This document shows, one piece after another, positions 56,530-64,000 of a stretch of DNA of 64,000 bases. The stretch is taken from assembly GCA_009840005.1 (NCBI GenBank), contig VXOR01000043.1, positions 1 through 64,000 of the forward strand. The letters run 5' to 3'. Made by a program: the position numbers and the translations under genes. This DNA comes from Gemmatimonadota bacterium (GTDB taxonomy: Bacteria > Latescibacterota > UBA2968 > UBA8231). The notes under the pieces are model-generated. The model saw only the letters and a program-made list of their open reading frames with translations, did not search any database and was not told the DNA's origin. Within the stretch, counting starts at the first letter, position 1. Each line of letters begins with the position of its first letter.

Positions 56530-57966
56530 TTAGAGATATCGGGTCGGCAAGGGATGGTACTTCACCTCGACTTCCACATCTGTGACTCTCAGCGGACTCA
56601 CCAAATCGTCCGGCCGCCCCACCAACGCAATCTCCAAGCGGTTCGCCCCCTGCTGAGGCCGCACCTGCTGCAAGTCGAAAACCAGCCACATACCCTGATA
56701 CGGGACGACTTTATAGCCGAACTCGCGGCGGCAGATCTCCCCTTGCAGCGACTGGCCGTTGAGCGCGATCTCCAAGCGGTCGTCCGAGACCAAATCGACG
56801 ATCCTGATCCGCAACAGCACCTGACTGACGCGGCCTTCTTGCACATCGTCAGCCAAGTAAAAGGGGATGGTATGTTGCGCCCAGTCGTCGGCTGCGATCT
56901 CCACCGGCAGCGCCACTGGGTATTGGTTTTCCTCATCCGCTGCCCGCCGCGCCAGCACGTAGTGCTTGTCCTTCTCCTGCATCAATTCCCGACTGCCCAG
57001 TTCGCTCAGCGCGCTGCGCTCCTGGTCTCCTAAGGGCCAAGGCATAAACCACGCATACAGCCCATCACAGCCCCGATCTAACAGATTCATCGCCGCCGCC
57101 CGCAGCTGGGCAGGAGAAGGACAAACCCGCTCGGCCCCAACCGACTCATCAGCTACGTAGGGCTGCAAGGTGCCATAGACTGCCGCGTCGGCCGCGTGCG
57201 CGGCCTCGACCAGCCAATCTATCGGCATGTCCCCATCGAGGATCATATAGCCGTAGCGGATCGGCACCAAGAAATCCACTAACCCGCGCTCTAGCCAAGT
57301 CCGCACGTCCAAGCCCTGCGCCAAGTTCATTTCCTCAGTGGGCAAAACCCGCGCTCCAACCACACCCGACCGCTGCCCGCGCACTCGCTCGGCGAGCTGC
57401 TCTACGTAGTCGGTCAAAATGGGCGTCGTCGCCTCCACATCCTCCTCCCGCAAAATGCGCGGCGCTCCGCCCGGCAGGGCAAAGTCCAACTCAACGCCAT
57501 CAGTTTCGTACTCGGTCGCCAGCTCCTCGACCACTTGCAAGATGTGCGCCCGCACCTCCGCGTGCGCCAGCCCACCACCGCCGTCGGCCAGCTTGTGGGC
57601 CGGATCCATATTCCCGTAGGCAGCCATCCGCAAGCTGGCCCAGAAGTCCATGCTGTGGTCGTGTGCCCGGTCGATAAGCACCGTCAGCGGGTCGAGCCCG
57701 CGCTCGATCAGGCTCTGCATGTTGTGCCAAGTCCGCCAATAGGCCGCCTGCTCAAAGGGCTGAATATCCGCTCCGAACATCATCCCCACCCGCGACGGAT
57801 AGAAAAGCCCATCGCCGCGCTCGACCCCGTAGGCAAAAGTATCCACCCCCGTACCTGCGACCTCGTCTATGGGCACCCAAGCGTCTTCGAGCGCCATCGG
57901 CGGCTCAAAGGCAAAAAGGTAGTAGTGCCGAGCGTCGTTAAAGTAGATCGTGCGCTGCTGTCGCAT
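56530..57966 (-). CDS. Putative glycosidase-like TIM-barrel protein
   Basis: No exact family was recognised. The 478-residue protein has barrel-like repeats (WASLRMAAYGNMDPAHKL, VEELATEYETDGVELDFALP, FLVPIRYGYMILD, LYAWFMPWP). The stretch DGVELDF resembles catalytic strands of family 10-like or related glycosidases. A C-terminal beta-sandwich (HTIPFYLADDVQEGRVSQVLLRI...) may bind a ligand. There is no signal peptide, so a cytoplasmic enzyme acting on imported oligosaccharide is possible. It is a single gene. Confidence 0.45.
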   Translation of the reverse strand: MRQQRTIYFNDARHYYLFAFEPPMALEDAWVPIDEVAGTGVDTFAYGVERGDGLFYPSRVGMMFGADIQPFEQAAYWRTWHNMQSLIERGLDPLTVLIDRAHDHSMDFWASLRMAAYGNMDPAHKLADGGGGLAHAEVRAHILQVVEELATEYETDGVELDFALPGGAPRILREEDVEATTPILTDYVEQLAERVRGQRSGVVGARVLPTEEMNLAQGLDVRTWLERGLVDFLVPIRYGYMILDGDMPIDWLVEAAHAADAAVYGTLQPYVADESVGAERVCPSPAQLRAAAMNLLDRGCDGLYAWFMPWPLGDQERSALSELGSRELMQEKDKHYVLARRAADEENQYPVALPVEIAADDWAQHTIPFYLADDVQEGRVSQVLLRIRIVDLVSDDRLEIALNGQSLQGEICRREFGYKVVPYQGMWLVFDLQQVRPQQGANRLEIALVGRPDDLVSPLRVTDVEVEVKYHPLPTRYL

Positions 57967-58239
57967 GGCGTATCCTCCTCGTTTTAAAGGGAGTTATATA
58001 CCTGAGTGCCCAAAAACCATGTTCGCGGCTAATAAGCACTAATTATCAACTACTGACAATTGTGTGGAGCAAAAAGAAGACCTTGACGATGTGAAGGGGC
58101 TGTACGTTAATGAGAATGCCCCTTGCACTTCCCCAGCGGAGGCGGACCGCCTTCGCGGTCCAACGCGACCAAATTGACACTAGAGGACGTGATGTTGACA
58201 ACCACGATGCTTCCACCGCAGATAAGAAAGGCGAGCAGA

Positions 58240-58686
58240 ATGTCTTCAGCCTCCGATACTCCGCACGTTTATATAGGTGCCTATGGGTTTTGCCGTGATC
58301 TGTCAGGCCGGCTTCTCTTGGTTCGCATGGCTAGCGGACTGGACCAAGGAAGATGGACTATGCCAGGCGGCGGGATTGAGTGGGGAGAGCATCCAGAGGC
58401 TGCCCTGCTCCGCGAATTGGAAGAGGAAACGGGCATCGCTGACGTTGAGGCGATTGGAGTCACTGAGGTGTATTCACACACTTATCCCAGAAGTGTAGAG
58501 CGTCCGTACGACTCGGTTCACCACGTCGGTATCATCTACAATGTCACTGTTAGCCTCCTCGACCTCAGATTCGAGCAAGACGGCTCAACGGATCGTTGCG
58601 AGTGGTGCACCGAAGATCAAGCCCGGTCGCTGCCACTCACTGCGGTGGGGGCATTCGCAGCTAACTTGGCGTGGCCGGCGTCTTAG
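58240..58686 (+). CDS. NUDIX hydrolase
   Basis: The ATG at 58240 was chosen (MSSASDTPHVYIGAYGFC) because an AAGG lies about nine bases upstream and the NUDIX domain begins a few residues later; the open frame extends back to 58123. The 148-residue protein carries the full Nudix box GGGIEWGEHPEAALLRELEE followed by ETGI, with the metal-binding glutamates. NUDIX enzymes cleave nucleoside diphosphate derivatives, damaged nucleotides or sugars. The preceding region (57967-58239) has no other supported gene; its frame extension is rich in repeats. Confidence 0.85.
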   Translation: MSSASDTPHVYIGAYGFCRDLSGRLLLVRMASGLDQGRWTMPGGGIEWGEHPEAALLRELEEETGIADVEAIGVTEVYSHTYPRSVERPYDSVHHVGIIYNVTVSLLDLRFEQDGSTDRCEWCTEDQARSLPLTAVGAFAANLAWPAS

Positions 58687-58910
58687 CCACGCGTTCTGTT
58701 GGTAAAGTGGAGACCTATACCGTGGCGACAAATTCCTTCGTCGTCGAGCCACCTCGGCGCGAGTCATTGATCGGGACTACCGAGTCGGTGTGGCTCGAAG
58801 AGGATCTGATCCGCGACGTAGTTATCAACTACATCAAAGAGGGCAGTCCTATTGACGCGCTATTGACGCCGACCAAAATGGAAGCGGGATCCTCTACAGG
58901 ATCAGAATGA
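58671..58910 (+). CDS. Short hypothetical protein (doubtful)
   Basis: A 79-codon frame starts at GTG inside the end of the NUDIX gene and ends eight bases before a convergent gene. Composition is reasonably protein-like (SFVVEPPRRESLIGTTESVWLEEDLIRDVVINYIKEG), but no family is recognised. It might be a degraded remnant. No ribosome-binding site was found. Confidence 0.25.
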   Translation: MAGVLATRSVGKVETYTVATNSFVVEPPRRESLIGTTESVWLEEDLIRDVVINYIKEGSPIDALLTPTKMEAGSSTGSE

Positions 58911-58918
58911 GCAGGAGC

Positions 58919-59800
58919 TCACCCCCCGACCAACCCCTGATGGGCGTAGTGCCAGTCCTCCAAGTGATTGAGCAGCACTCCTGAAGTCCACGTCGGAGGA
59001 CGCTGCAAGGTGGCGTGGATCTCGGCCTGCTTGGCGGCGTTGTGCTCGCGTTCGAGCAGGAGCTGGTTGAAGGCCGCCACAGCCTCTTCCTCGATAGTAC
59101 CTTCCTGCCGCACCCAATCCTCAAATGCGAGATAGGTCGGCATCTCCTCGCGGAGAAACGCAAGAGCTGCGTCCTGATCCACCTGCAAGGTCTGCAAGCA
59201 ACGCTGGTCGAGGCTGCCCTCGGCGCAATCGGGGTAGTCCAGATGCAGCCAGTCCCTAGCGCGCAGGCAGGTCTTGAGCCAAGTGCGCGGCAGTTGGCAG
59301 ATGCCCAGCGGGCCTCGGTCTATGCTGCTGAGGGTAGGAGCCACAGGCCCAGACAGGCCCGGGCCACCGGGAGCGAAAACGCGACGATGGAAAAAGTGCC
59401 AATCCTGTAGGCAGTTGAGCAGCACGGCCGATACTTCGGTCGTATCCTCCAGCGACCAGCCTATATCCCCATAGGTCTCGTCGATTTTGTCCGGCCTATA
59501 GTGGGTGCGCGGCACCAGCGACTTATTCCAGCGCACGATGCGATTGGGCTCGTACGTGCCTTCGGCGGTCACCCACTCCTCGAATTCTAGGTAGGTAGGC
59601 CGCTGATCCCACAAAAAACGCAAGGCACTGTCTTGGTCGATGCGCAGCACCTCCAGCACGTATTTGTCGAGACCGCCGCTGCAAAAAGGATAGTCCTCGT
59701 CGAGCTGCCCAGCTTGGTGCAGGAGGTTTTTCCACCACAGACGCGGTAGCTGGGCCACGCCTAGCGGACCTTGACAGAGCGTGCTGACCAATGGAATCAC
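58919..59800 (-). CDS. Two-repeat DUF5069-like protein
   Basis: The 293-residue protein is an internal tandem duplication. Repeat 1 (about residues 10-135) has GPLGVAQLPRLWWKNL, DKYVLEVLRIDQDSALRFL and SAVLLNCLQDWHFFHRRVF. Repeat 2 (about residues 160-290) has GPLGICQLPRTWLKTCL, DQRCLQTLQVDQDAALAFL and SGVLLNHLEDWHYAHQGL. The pattern LPR...C...LD...L.IDQDAAL.FL resembles DUF5069 single-domain proteins. The function is unknown. It lies directly downstream of an aldo-keto reductase on the same strand. Confidence 0.55.
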   Translation of the reverse strand: MIPLVSTLCQGPLGVAQLPRLWWKNLLHQAGQLDEDYPFCSGGLDKYVLEVLRIDQDSALRFLWDQRPTYLEFEEWVTAEGTYEPNRIVRWNKSLVPRTHYRPDKIDETYGDIGWSLEDTTEVSAVLLNCLQDWHFFHRRVFAPGGPGLSGPVAPTLSSIDRGPLGICQLPRTWLKTCLRARDWLHLDYPDCAEGSLDQRCLQTLQVDQDAALAFLREEMPTYLAFEDWVRQEGTIEEEAVAAFNQLLLEREHNAAKQAEIHATLQRPPTWTSGVLLNHLEDWHYAHQGLVGG

Positions 59801-59812
59801 AATCTGCTCCTT

Positions 59813-60667
59813 TCAAGTAGCTGCCAACTCAAACAGCGGTGTATTCTCCTCGGCGCGGCCCCGCAAGCCTTCCACTTCGGCATCTGTGAGCGGCGCGAGG
59901 CGGTCGGCCATGTTCAAAGCCATTTCAAAGAGGGATGCCTCGCCGGGCGGCAGAGCGGCCGTGATGGGCTGCGATAGGGCGAAGCGCAGGGCTAGCTCGG
60001 CTAGCTCCGGCTCGTCAATGGGATCGTACCAGCATTTGGCATAGCGTTTGGGTGCCCCTTGGGGCAGGCGCGAGCGAGCCATGGCTTTGAGGGCTAGGCA
60101 TGCGGTGCCGCGCTCTTGCGCCTTGGCCACGACTTGGGGGCCGAAGTCGGCCTGGAAGTAATTGACCCAATTGACGGGGAAGAGCACCGAGTCGAATGAA
60201 AAATAGTCCAGCAGTTGCAAGGCTATTTCAGCCGAGTGGGCTGAAAAACCTATATAGCGCACCAAGCCTTGATCGCGGGCTTCTACAAACGCCGCCAAAG
60301 CTCCGTCGGGACCAGTCGCCGCGGCAAAATCCTCATCCGTGGTCATGGCGTGCAATTGGTACAGGTCGAAGTGGTCGGTGCGCATAGTCTTGAGCGATTG
60401 GCGCAACTCGGCGGCAGCCCCAGCCCGCGTGCGCTGGGTCGTCTTGCAGGCCAAGAATACATCGCTGCGATACGGTTCCAAGGCCGGTCCCAGGCGATCC
60501 TCGGCGTTGCCATAGCTCGGGGCCACATCAAAGTAATTAACGCCGCGCTCAACGGCCCGCCCCACCAAGCGGGCGGCCTCGACCACTTCCACTTGGCTGA
60601 CGACAATGCCGCCAAAGCCGATTACAGAGAGATGTTCGCCAGTGGTGCCGTAGGGACGTCGCTGCAT
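59813..60667 (-). CDS. Aldo/keto reductase
   Basis: This 284-residue protein is of the compact type. The catalytic tetrad is Asp and Tyr in NYFDVAPSYGNAED, Lys in FLACKTTQR and His in LYQLHAMTTD. It has the family start MQRRPYGTTGEHLSVIGFGG. It resembles the aldo-keto reductase at 47412-48350 only at family level. It stands next to a mandelate racemase-like gene on the same strand, about 104 bp upstream, with an ATCTGCG repeat between them. A role in reducing a sugar or keto intermediate is likely. Confidence 0.8.
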   Translation of the reverse strand: MQRRPYGTTGEHLSVIGFGGIVVSQVEVVEAARLVGRAVERGVNYFDVAPSYGNAEDRLGPALEPYRSDVFLACKTTQRTRAGAAAELRQSLKTMRTDHFDLYQLHAMTTDEDFAAATGPDGALAAFVEARDQGLVRYIGFSAHSAEIALQLLDYFSFDSVLFPVNWVNYFQADFGPQVVAKAQERGTACLALKAMARSRLPQGAPKRYAKCWYDPIDEPELAELALRFALSQPITAALPPGEASLFEMALNMADRLAPLTDAEVEGLRGRAEENTPLFELAAT

Positions 60668-60710
60668 AGATATTCTCCTATTTTGATGTGGATCGTCTTG
60701 TGCATCCTAT

Positions 60711-60744
60711 TCTGCGTCTATCTGCGCTCATCTGCGGATTATCT
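60711..60744. repeat. Dispersed ATCTGCG-type repeat
   Basis: TTCTGCGTCTATCTGCGCTC and ATCTGCGGATTATCTCG form three imperfect units of the family seen at 32002 and 47351. It lies between two minus-strand genes. Confidence 0.65.
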
Positions 60745-60771
60745 CGTAAGTGATGCGTTATTGTCGGCAAT

Positions 60772-61920
60772 CTACTCAAACACCCTTTCGCCGCGCTTGT
60801 GCCCTTCAATGTAATCCCAATCCATCTCCACGCCCAAACCCGGCCCCTGCGGCACGGGCACGTGACCTTGGGCATCGACGTTTTCCAGTTCGTCGGTGAA
60901 TTCGGGGGGATAGACGGGCGGCTTGGTATTTTTGACTAGGGGATGGAGCAGGCCCAGTTCGTAGTAGTTGGTGTTGCGGATGGCGGCAATGCAGTGGCGG
61001 TGCGCCAAGCCACCGCCGTGGAACTCGCAGTCGAGACCAAAGCCCTCGGCCGCGTGAGCAACCTTCATCGCACCCGTGATGCCGCCGTCCTCAAACGTGC
61101 CGACGCGCACGAAGTCCGTGCCGCCGTGGGCGATAAAGTCCACGTGCTGTTCGAGACCAAAGATGTGCTCGGTCTGCAAAAGCGGCGTCTTGAGCAACTC
61201 GCGCAACTTCTTGTGGGCAAAAATCGACACGCCGCCGTCCTTATAGGGATCCTCGAGCCAGAAATAGCCCGCCTCGTCGCAAGCGCGACCCACGCGCAAG
61301 GCATCCGCCCACGTCTCGTACTCGCAGGCCGGATCGATCATCAGGTCCATCCGGTCGCCCACGCGCTCGCCAACTGCGAGCACATTGGCCACCTCGCGGG
61401 CGATGGGAGCATTGCCCCAGCCGTGAATCTTGAACGCGGGATAGCCGGTCTCCGCGCACTGCTCGGCAAAGTCGGCAAACGCTTCCGGTGTACTCAAGCC
61501 GCCATTCTCGTCGCCGTGGTAGGTCGAAGCATAGGCGGGGATGGTCTTTCGCCAGCCGCCCAAAAGCTGCCAGATAGGCGCGTCGTACACCTTGCCAGCG
61601 AAATCCCACAGCGCCACGTCAACGGCGCAGATTTCGGTGCGGGCGGAGTGGCGCAGACCGCGTTTGAGATCGTTGTAAATCCGCTCGCGGGCAAACGGAT
61701 TCCGACCGAGCAGGTAGCGGGCGACGTTTTCGGGCACTGGAGGACCGAGGCATTCGCCAGTGACGCCAATACTGGTGTGAATGCGTACCACGCAGGGCGT
61801 CATCGACAGCGTCTCGCCCTTTTGGTAAACCTGATTAAAACCGTTGTAGTCCGTGCCCATGTTTTCGATCTGATGGGCAAAGTAAATGTTTTCGATCTTG
61901 GTGATTTTAGGGTCGGCCAT
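60772..61920 (-). CDS. Enolase-superfamily enzyme (mandelate racemase/muconate lactonizing type)
   Basis: The start was placed at ATG 61920 (MADPKITKIENIYFAHQ) with GAGGAG upstream. The 382-residue protein has the capping domain (PCVVRIHTSIGVTGECLGPP), barrel metal ligands in DLMIDPACEYE, WLEDPYKDGG and LQTEHIFG, and a C-terminal C(E)FHGGGLAHRHCIAAI site. Pro-Ala in DPACEYE and the motif CEFHGGG suggest dehydratases or racemases of small polyols. The substrate is unknown. The adjacent aldo-keto reductase favours a pathway of reduction and dehydration. Confidence 0.8.
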   Translation of the reverse strand: MADPKITKIENIYFAHQIENMGTDYNGFNQVYQKGETLSMTPCVVRIHTSIGVTGECLGPPVPENVARYLLGRNPFARERIYNDLKRGLRHSARTEICAVDVALWDFAGKVYDAPIWQLLGGWRKTIPAYASTYHGDENGGLSTPEAFADFAEQCAETGYPAFKIHGWGNAPIAREVANVLAVGERVGDRMDLMIDPACEYETWADALRVGRACDEAGYFWLEDPYKDGGVSIFAHKKLRELLKTPLLQTEHIFGLEQHVDFIAHGGTDFVRVGTFEDGGITGAMKVAHAAEGFGLDCEFHGGGLAHRHCIAAIRNTNYYELGLLHPLVKNTKPPVYPPEFTDELENVDAQGHVPVPQGPGLGVEMDWDYIEGHKRGERVFE

Positions 61921-61983
61921 GGCGCGTCTCCTCTCAGGTGGGGATCGTAAAGTTAGATAAACCCCTATTAGTTTTAAACTGTC

Positions 61984-62003
61984 GGTATCCGCAGATGAAC
62001 ACG
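61984..62003. repeat. Dispersed ATCTGCG-type repeat fragment
   Basis: GGTATCCGCAGATGAAC is the reverse complement of part of the unit at 32002 (GTTCATCTGCGGATACC). It lies between the stop of the large surface protein and the start of the enolase-superfamily gene. Confidence 0.5.
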
Positions 62004-62009
62004 GCCCCG

Positions 62010-64000
62010 TCAATAGGCAACCGCCACAGTGCGCAGAACGGTCTTGTCCTCGACCTGGGCTCCCGCCGTATTAGTACGGATGTGCAAACGCACACAGTAC
62101 AGGCCCGGCGGCACCAAGGCTCCGCCCTCATCCCGTCCATCCCAGCCGATTTCATACGAGCCAGCGCTCATAGCCCGCCGTTCGCCGAGAACGCGCACCC
62201 GTCGGCCATCGAGATGGTACACCGCCGCCTCCACCGGACTATCGTCGCCCACTCTCACTACTTTAAAAAGGAAAAATGTCCGGTCGTTGATCCCGTCCCC
62301 ATTGGGCGAAAACACCACCGGGCGCACGGCCACCTCTGTGAGCAGAGCTTGGGACTCAAAGGAACTAACCACCGTAGTGGTATTGCCGGGGATATGCGCC
62401 AGCACATCGCCCGGATCAACCCGCTGCCAAGTGCCTCCGTCGGCCGCATCGCTGTTGCGCAGAGACGCCTGCAAGACGGCCCCCGTGGCAAAGAGAGCCG
62501 CGGTAAAGTCGAGCCGCAAAATCTCTATCGCGCCGTCGGGGCCGACTCTGGGGAAACGCACTAGCAGCGAGTCCGGTGCCGTCGGCACCACTTCCACCTG
62601 TTCCAGCGCCAACACCTCTTCCGTCTCCGCATTGAACTCATCCGCTCGCCCACCAAAAACCCCACCTAGGCTCAGCGCCATGTTGGTCGGGGCAGTGAGA
62701 AGCAACTCGTCAAAGCCGGGGTCTAAACGCTCAAAGTAGGGCTGCACATAGAGCGAAAAGGGGCGCTCGACGCCGAGCTGGTCCACCTGAAAGGGCACGA
62801 TCTCCGCCCGCAAGCTCTGCGCCACAGGGTCGGCAAAGTGCAGCCGAATTGAGCGCAGGGTCGGCGTGAGATCCGGGTCGTCCGACAGCAAAGTCGCCCG
62901 AATTGTGAGGAATTCCCGCGGTGACGGCGAGGTAACAGGACTGCCCTCGGCCCGAGCATACGGCTCGCTCCAGTCACCCCAGTCGCCCAGCGGCACCTCC
63001 TCGGCGATGATATCGCCCTTAAAGATCGATAGCAGCTTGCCGTACTGCTCCTCGGTCACTTCCGTGCCGTCGTTTTTGAAGTAGTGGAGTATTTGACCCA
63101 ACTCGTCGCCAGTCCGAGTCTGGATCAGGACGCGCGTGCCTGGCGGCTCGTCGGCGTCCCACTCAATGGCGTGCAGATTGCGGCTGCCGCCCAGCCGGAT
63201 CAGATCGGATTCTAGGCTCACTTCCGGCTGGAAACCCTCCCCGTATAGCTGCATCTCCGCCATGGTGGCGATTTGGGTACCGATCCGCTCCATGTTCCAC
63301 TGAATGCGAGCGAAGCGTGCTTTGATCGGCTCGAACTGGGTGCCTTCAAGGCGGGCGTTCGGTGCCCGGCCGTAAACGGTTTGACCCTGGTCCAAGGTGG
63401 CCCGGGTGATCCATTTGAGTTTGCCATCGGCGGCTAGGGAGCCATCGGAAAAGTCGAGCCGATAGTTGCGAAAAGAGCCGAAACGCCCCCCCCCGAGGCC
63501 GCTATAAGCCAGCCGATAGGTATCGATCCAGTAAAAAGCCCCTAGATCAAAGACCAACTCCTTTTGGGGATCGGGTACCGCGGATTCGACGCCGAAGTAG
63601 ATGCCGCTGAAACTGTCCAAGTCGCCATCGACCAAACTCTTAAGGGCCAAGGTCTGCGCGGCCGTAGTGGCAATGGTACCGCCGCGGTCCAGTAGGCCGG
63701 CGACGAGCTCGTCCCCTTCGTTCCACACCTCTAATTCGGCTAGGCGGGGCCGCTCCCGGCGGAAGTATCGGATGCGGCCCTGACGCTCCTCCTCGAGGCG
63801 CTCGTACACTCTTTGCGCGACGGGCACCTCGCGGCCGTCTAATTGCCGCTTGAGATACTGGATGGCTCCCTGATCCGCGGTCAGTGCTTCGTACTCCGCA
63901 CGGGTGATTTCCGTGCCCAACGGGCCATCGGTACCTGTCACCAGAATCTGTACAAAGCGCACAGGAGCGGCTTCTATTGTGGGTTCCCGTTTAGTCAAGT
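62010..64000 (-). CDS. Secreted surface protein, paralogue D (5' end cut by window)
   Basis: The frame is open to the window edge, so the gene starts beyond it. The 660 visible residues match the block at 7.7-18.6 kb, closest to paralogue B. They have a discoidin-like domain (SLVDGDLDSFSGIYF, LVFDLGAFYWIDTYRLAY), the module IQTRTGDELGQILHYF...WGDWSEPYARAEGSPVTSPS and a tail VVFSPNGDGINDRTFFLFKV...VYHLDGRRVRVLG...PPGLYCVRLHI. The separation of about 45 kb shows that the family is spread in the genome. No barrel or isomerase gene lies on its visible side. Confidence 0.75.
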   Translation of the reverse strand, partial: LTKREPTIEAAPVRFVQILVTGTDGPLGTEITRAEYEALTADQGAIQYLKRQLDGREVPVAQRVYERLEEERQGRIRYFRRERPRLAELEVWNEGDELVAGLLDRGGTIATTAAQTLALKSLVDGDLDSFSGIYFGVESAVPDPQKELVFDLGAFYWIDTYRLAYSGLGGGRFGSFRNYRLDFSDGSLAADGKLKWITRATLDQGQTVYGRAPNARLEGTQFEPIKARFARIQWNMERIGTQIATMAEMQLYGEGFQPEVSLESDLIRLGGSRNLHAIEWDADEPPGTRVLIQTRTGDELGQILHYFKNDGTEVTEEQYGKLLSIFKGDIIAEEVPLGDWGDWSEPYARAEGSPVTSPSPREFLTIRATLLSDDPDLTPTLRSIRLHFADPVAQSLRAEIVPFQVDQLGVERPFSLYVQPYFERLDPGFDELLLTAPTNMALSLGGVFGGRADEFNAETEEVLALEQVEVVPTAPDSLLVRFPRVGPDGAIEILRLDFTAALFATGAVLQASLRNSDAADGGTWQRVDPGDVLAHIPGNTTTVVSSFESQALLTEVAVRPVVFSPNGDGINDRTFFLFKVVRVGDDSPVEAAVYHLDGRRVRVLGERRAMSAGSYEIGWDGRDEGGALVPPGLYCVRLHIRTNTAGAQVEDKTVLRTVAVAY

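Noticed and set aside
60943..61950. A 335-codon open frame opposite the enolase-superfamily gene
   Set aside because: GC-rich antisense frame; composition follows the real gene on the minus strand.

Overview
The window looks like chromosomal DNA from an uncultured, GC-rich, Gram-negative-type bacterium. Several things point towards Latescibacterota, Poribacteria or the wider Fibrobacterota-like lineages: outer-membrane-type lipoproteins, secreted proteins ending in FlgD-like tails (NGDGxND or NYPNPF motifs), two DUF6785-type membrane proteins, two phytanoyl-CoA-dioxygenase-like enzymes and many enolase-superfamily, Gfo/Idh/MocA and aldo-keto-reductase genes. The phylum is inferred from gene content only. 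No rRNA or tRNA gene, phage or complete insertion sequence was seen.

Layout. 1-7.5 kb: tail of a coiled-coil membrane protein, a MetE-like zinc methyltransferase, an ASPIC/UnbV-type lipoprotein, a DUF6785 membrane protein, a lipoprotein and a CBM9-like secreted protein. 7.7-18.6 kb: a tightly packed six-gene block coding for a small lipoprotein, three large secreted paralogues (discoidin-like domain, a WSxWS module, FlgD-like tail), one predicted outer-membrane beta-barrel and a parvulin-type peptidyl-prolyl isomerase lipoprotein. A fourth paralogue lies at the right edge (62-64 kb, cut by the window end). This is the best candidate for an undescribed surface or export system. 18.6-26.6 kb: MORN-like lipoprotein, SDR, hemB, sulfatase, an ECF sigma/anti-sigma pair, an orphan antitoxin, a methyltransferase and a PiT-like permease. 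26.8-32.1 kb: two tandem MXAN_6640-type metalloproteases sharing an apparently identical 730-bp block, followed by a scrambled zone with two VapBC-like modules, a remnant of a third protease copy, a remnant of a further toxin-antitoxin copy and a MITE-like element.

32.1-50.9 kb and 56.5-61.9 kb carry catabolic genes. They comprise a second DUF6785 protein, two MDR dehydrogenases, two enolase-superfamily dehydratase-like enzymes, a Gfo/Idh/MocA oxidoreductase, an SMP-30-like lactonase, a GPH-type sugar symporter, secreted and cytoplasmic TIM-barrel enzymes, two aldo-keto reductases, an amidohydrolase, a sugar isomerase-like protein and two PhyH dioxygenases. Together they suggest use of sugar acids, lactones or modified carbohydrates; individual substrates cannot be read from sequence. 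pyrD, a gamma-glutamylcyclotransferase-like gene and an AAA-ATPase/PD-(D/E)XK protein are interspersed. 51-56.5 kb: an FKBP lipoprotein, a three-gene ABC-2 exporter and a third toxin-antitoxin locus whose PIN gene is broken by one in-frame amber codon.

The intergenic DNA is rich in short dispersed repeats: palindromes built on a GATGCTTCG/CAGCATGAC core, CTTCGACAAGCTCAG palindromes, GTAGGGGC hairpins, a CTGACGTTACGC 12-mer and tandem ATCTGCG units. Palindromes of the second type also seem to sit inside the pyrD and sugar-symporter reading frames. Start codons were moved inward from the longest frame wherever a signal peptide, ribosome-binding site or family start supported it; each case is stated.
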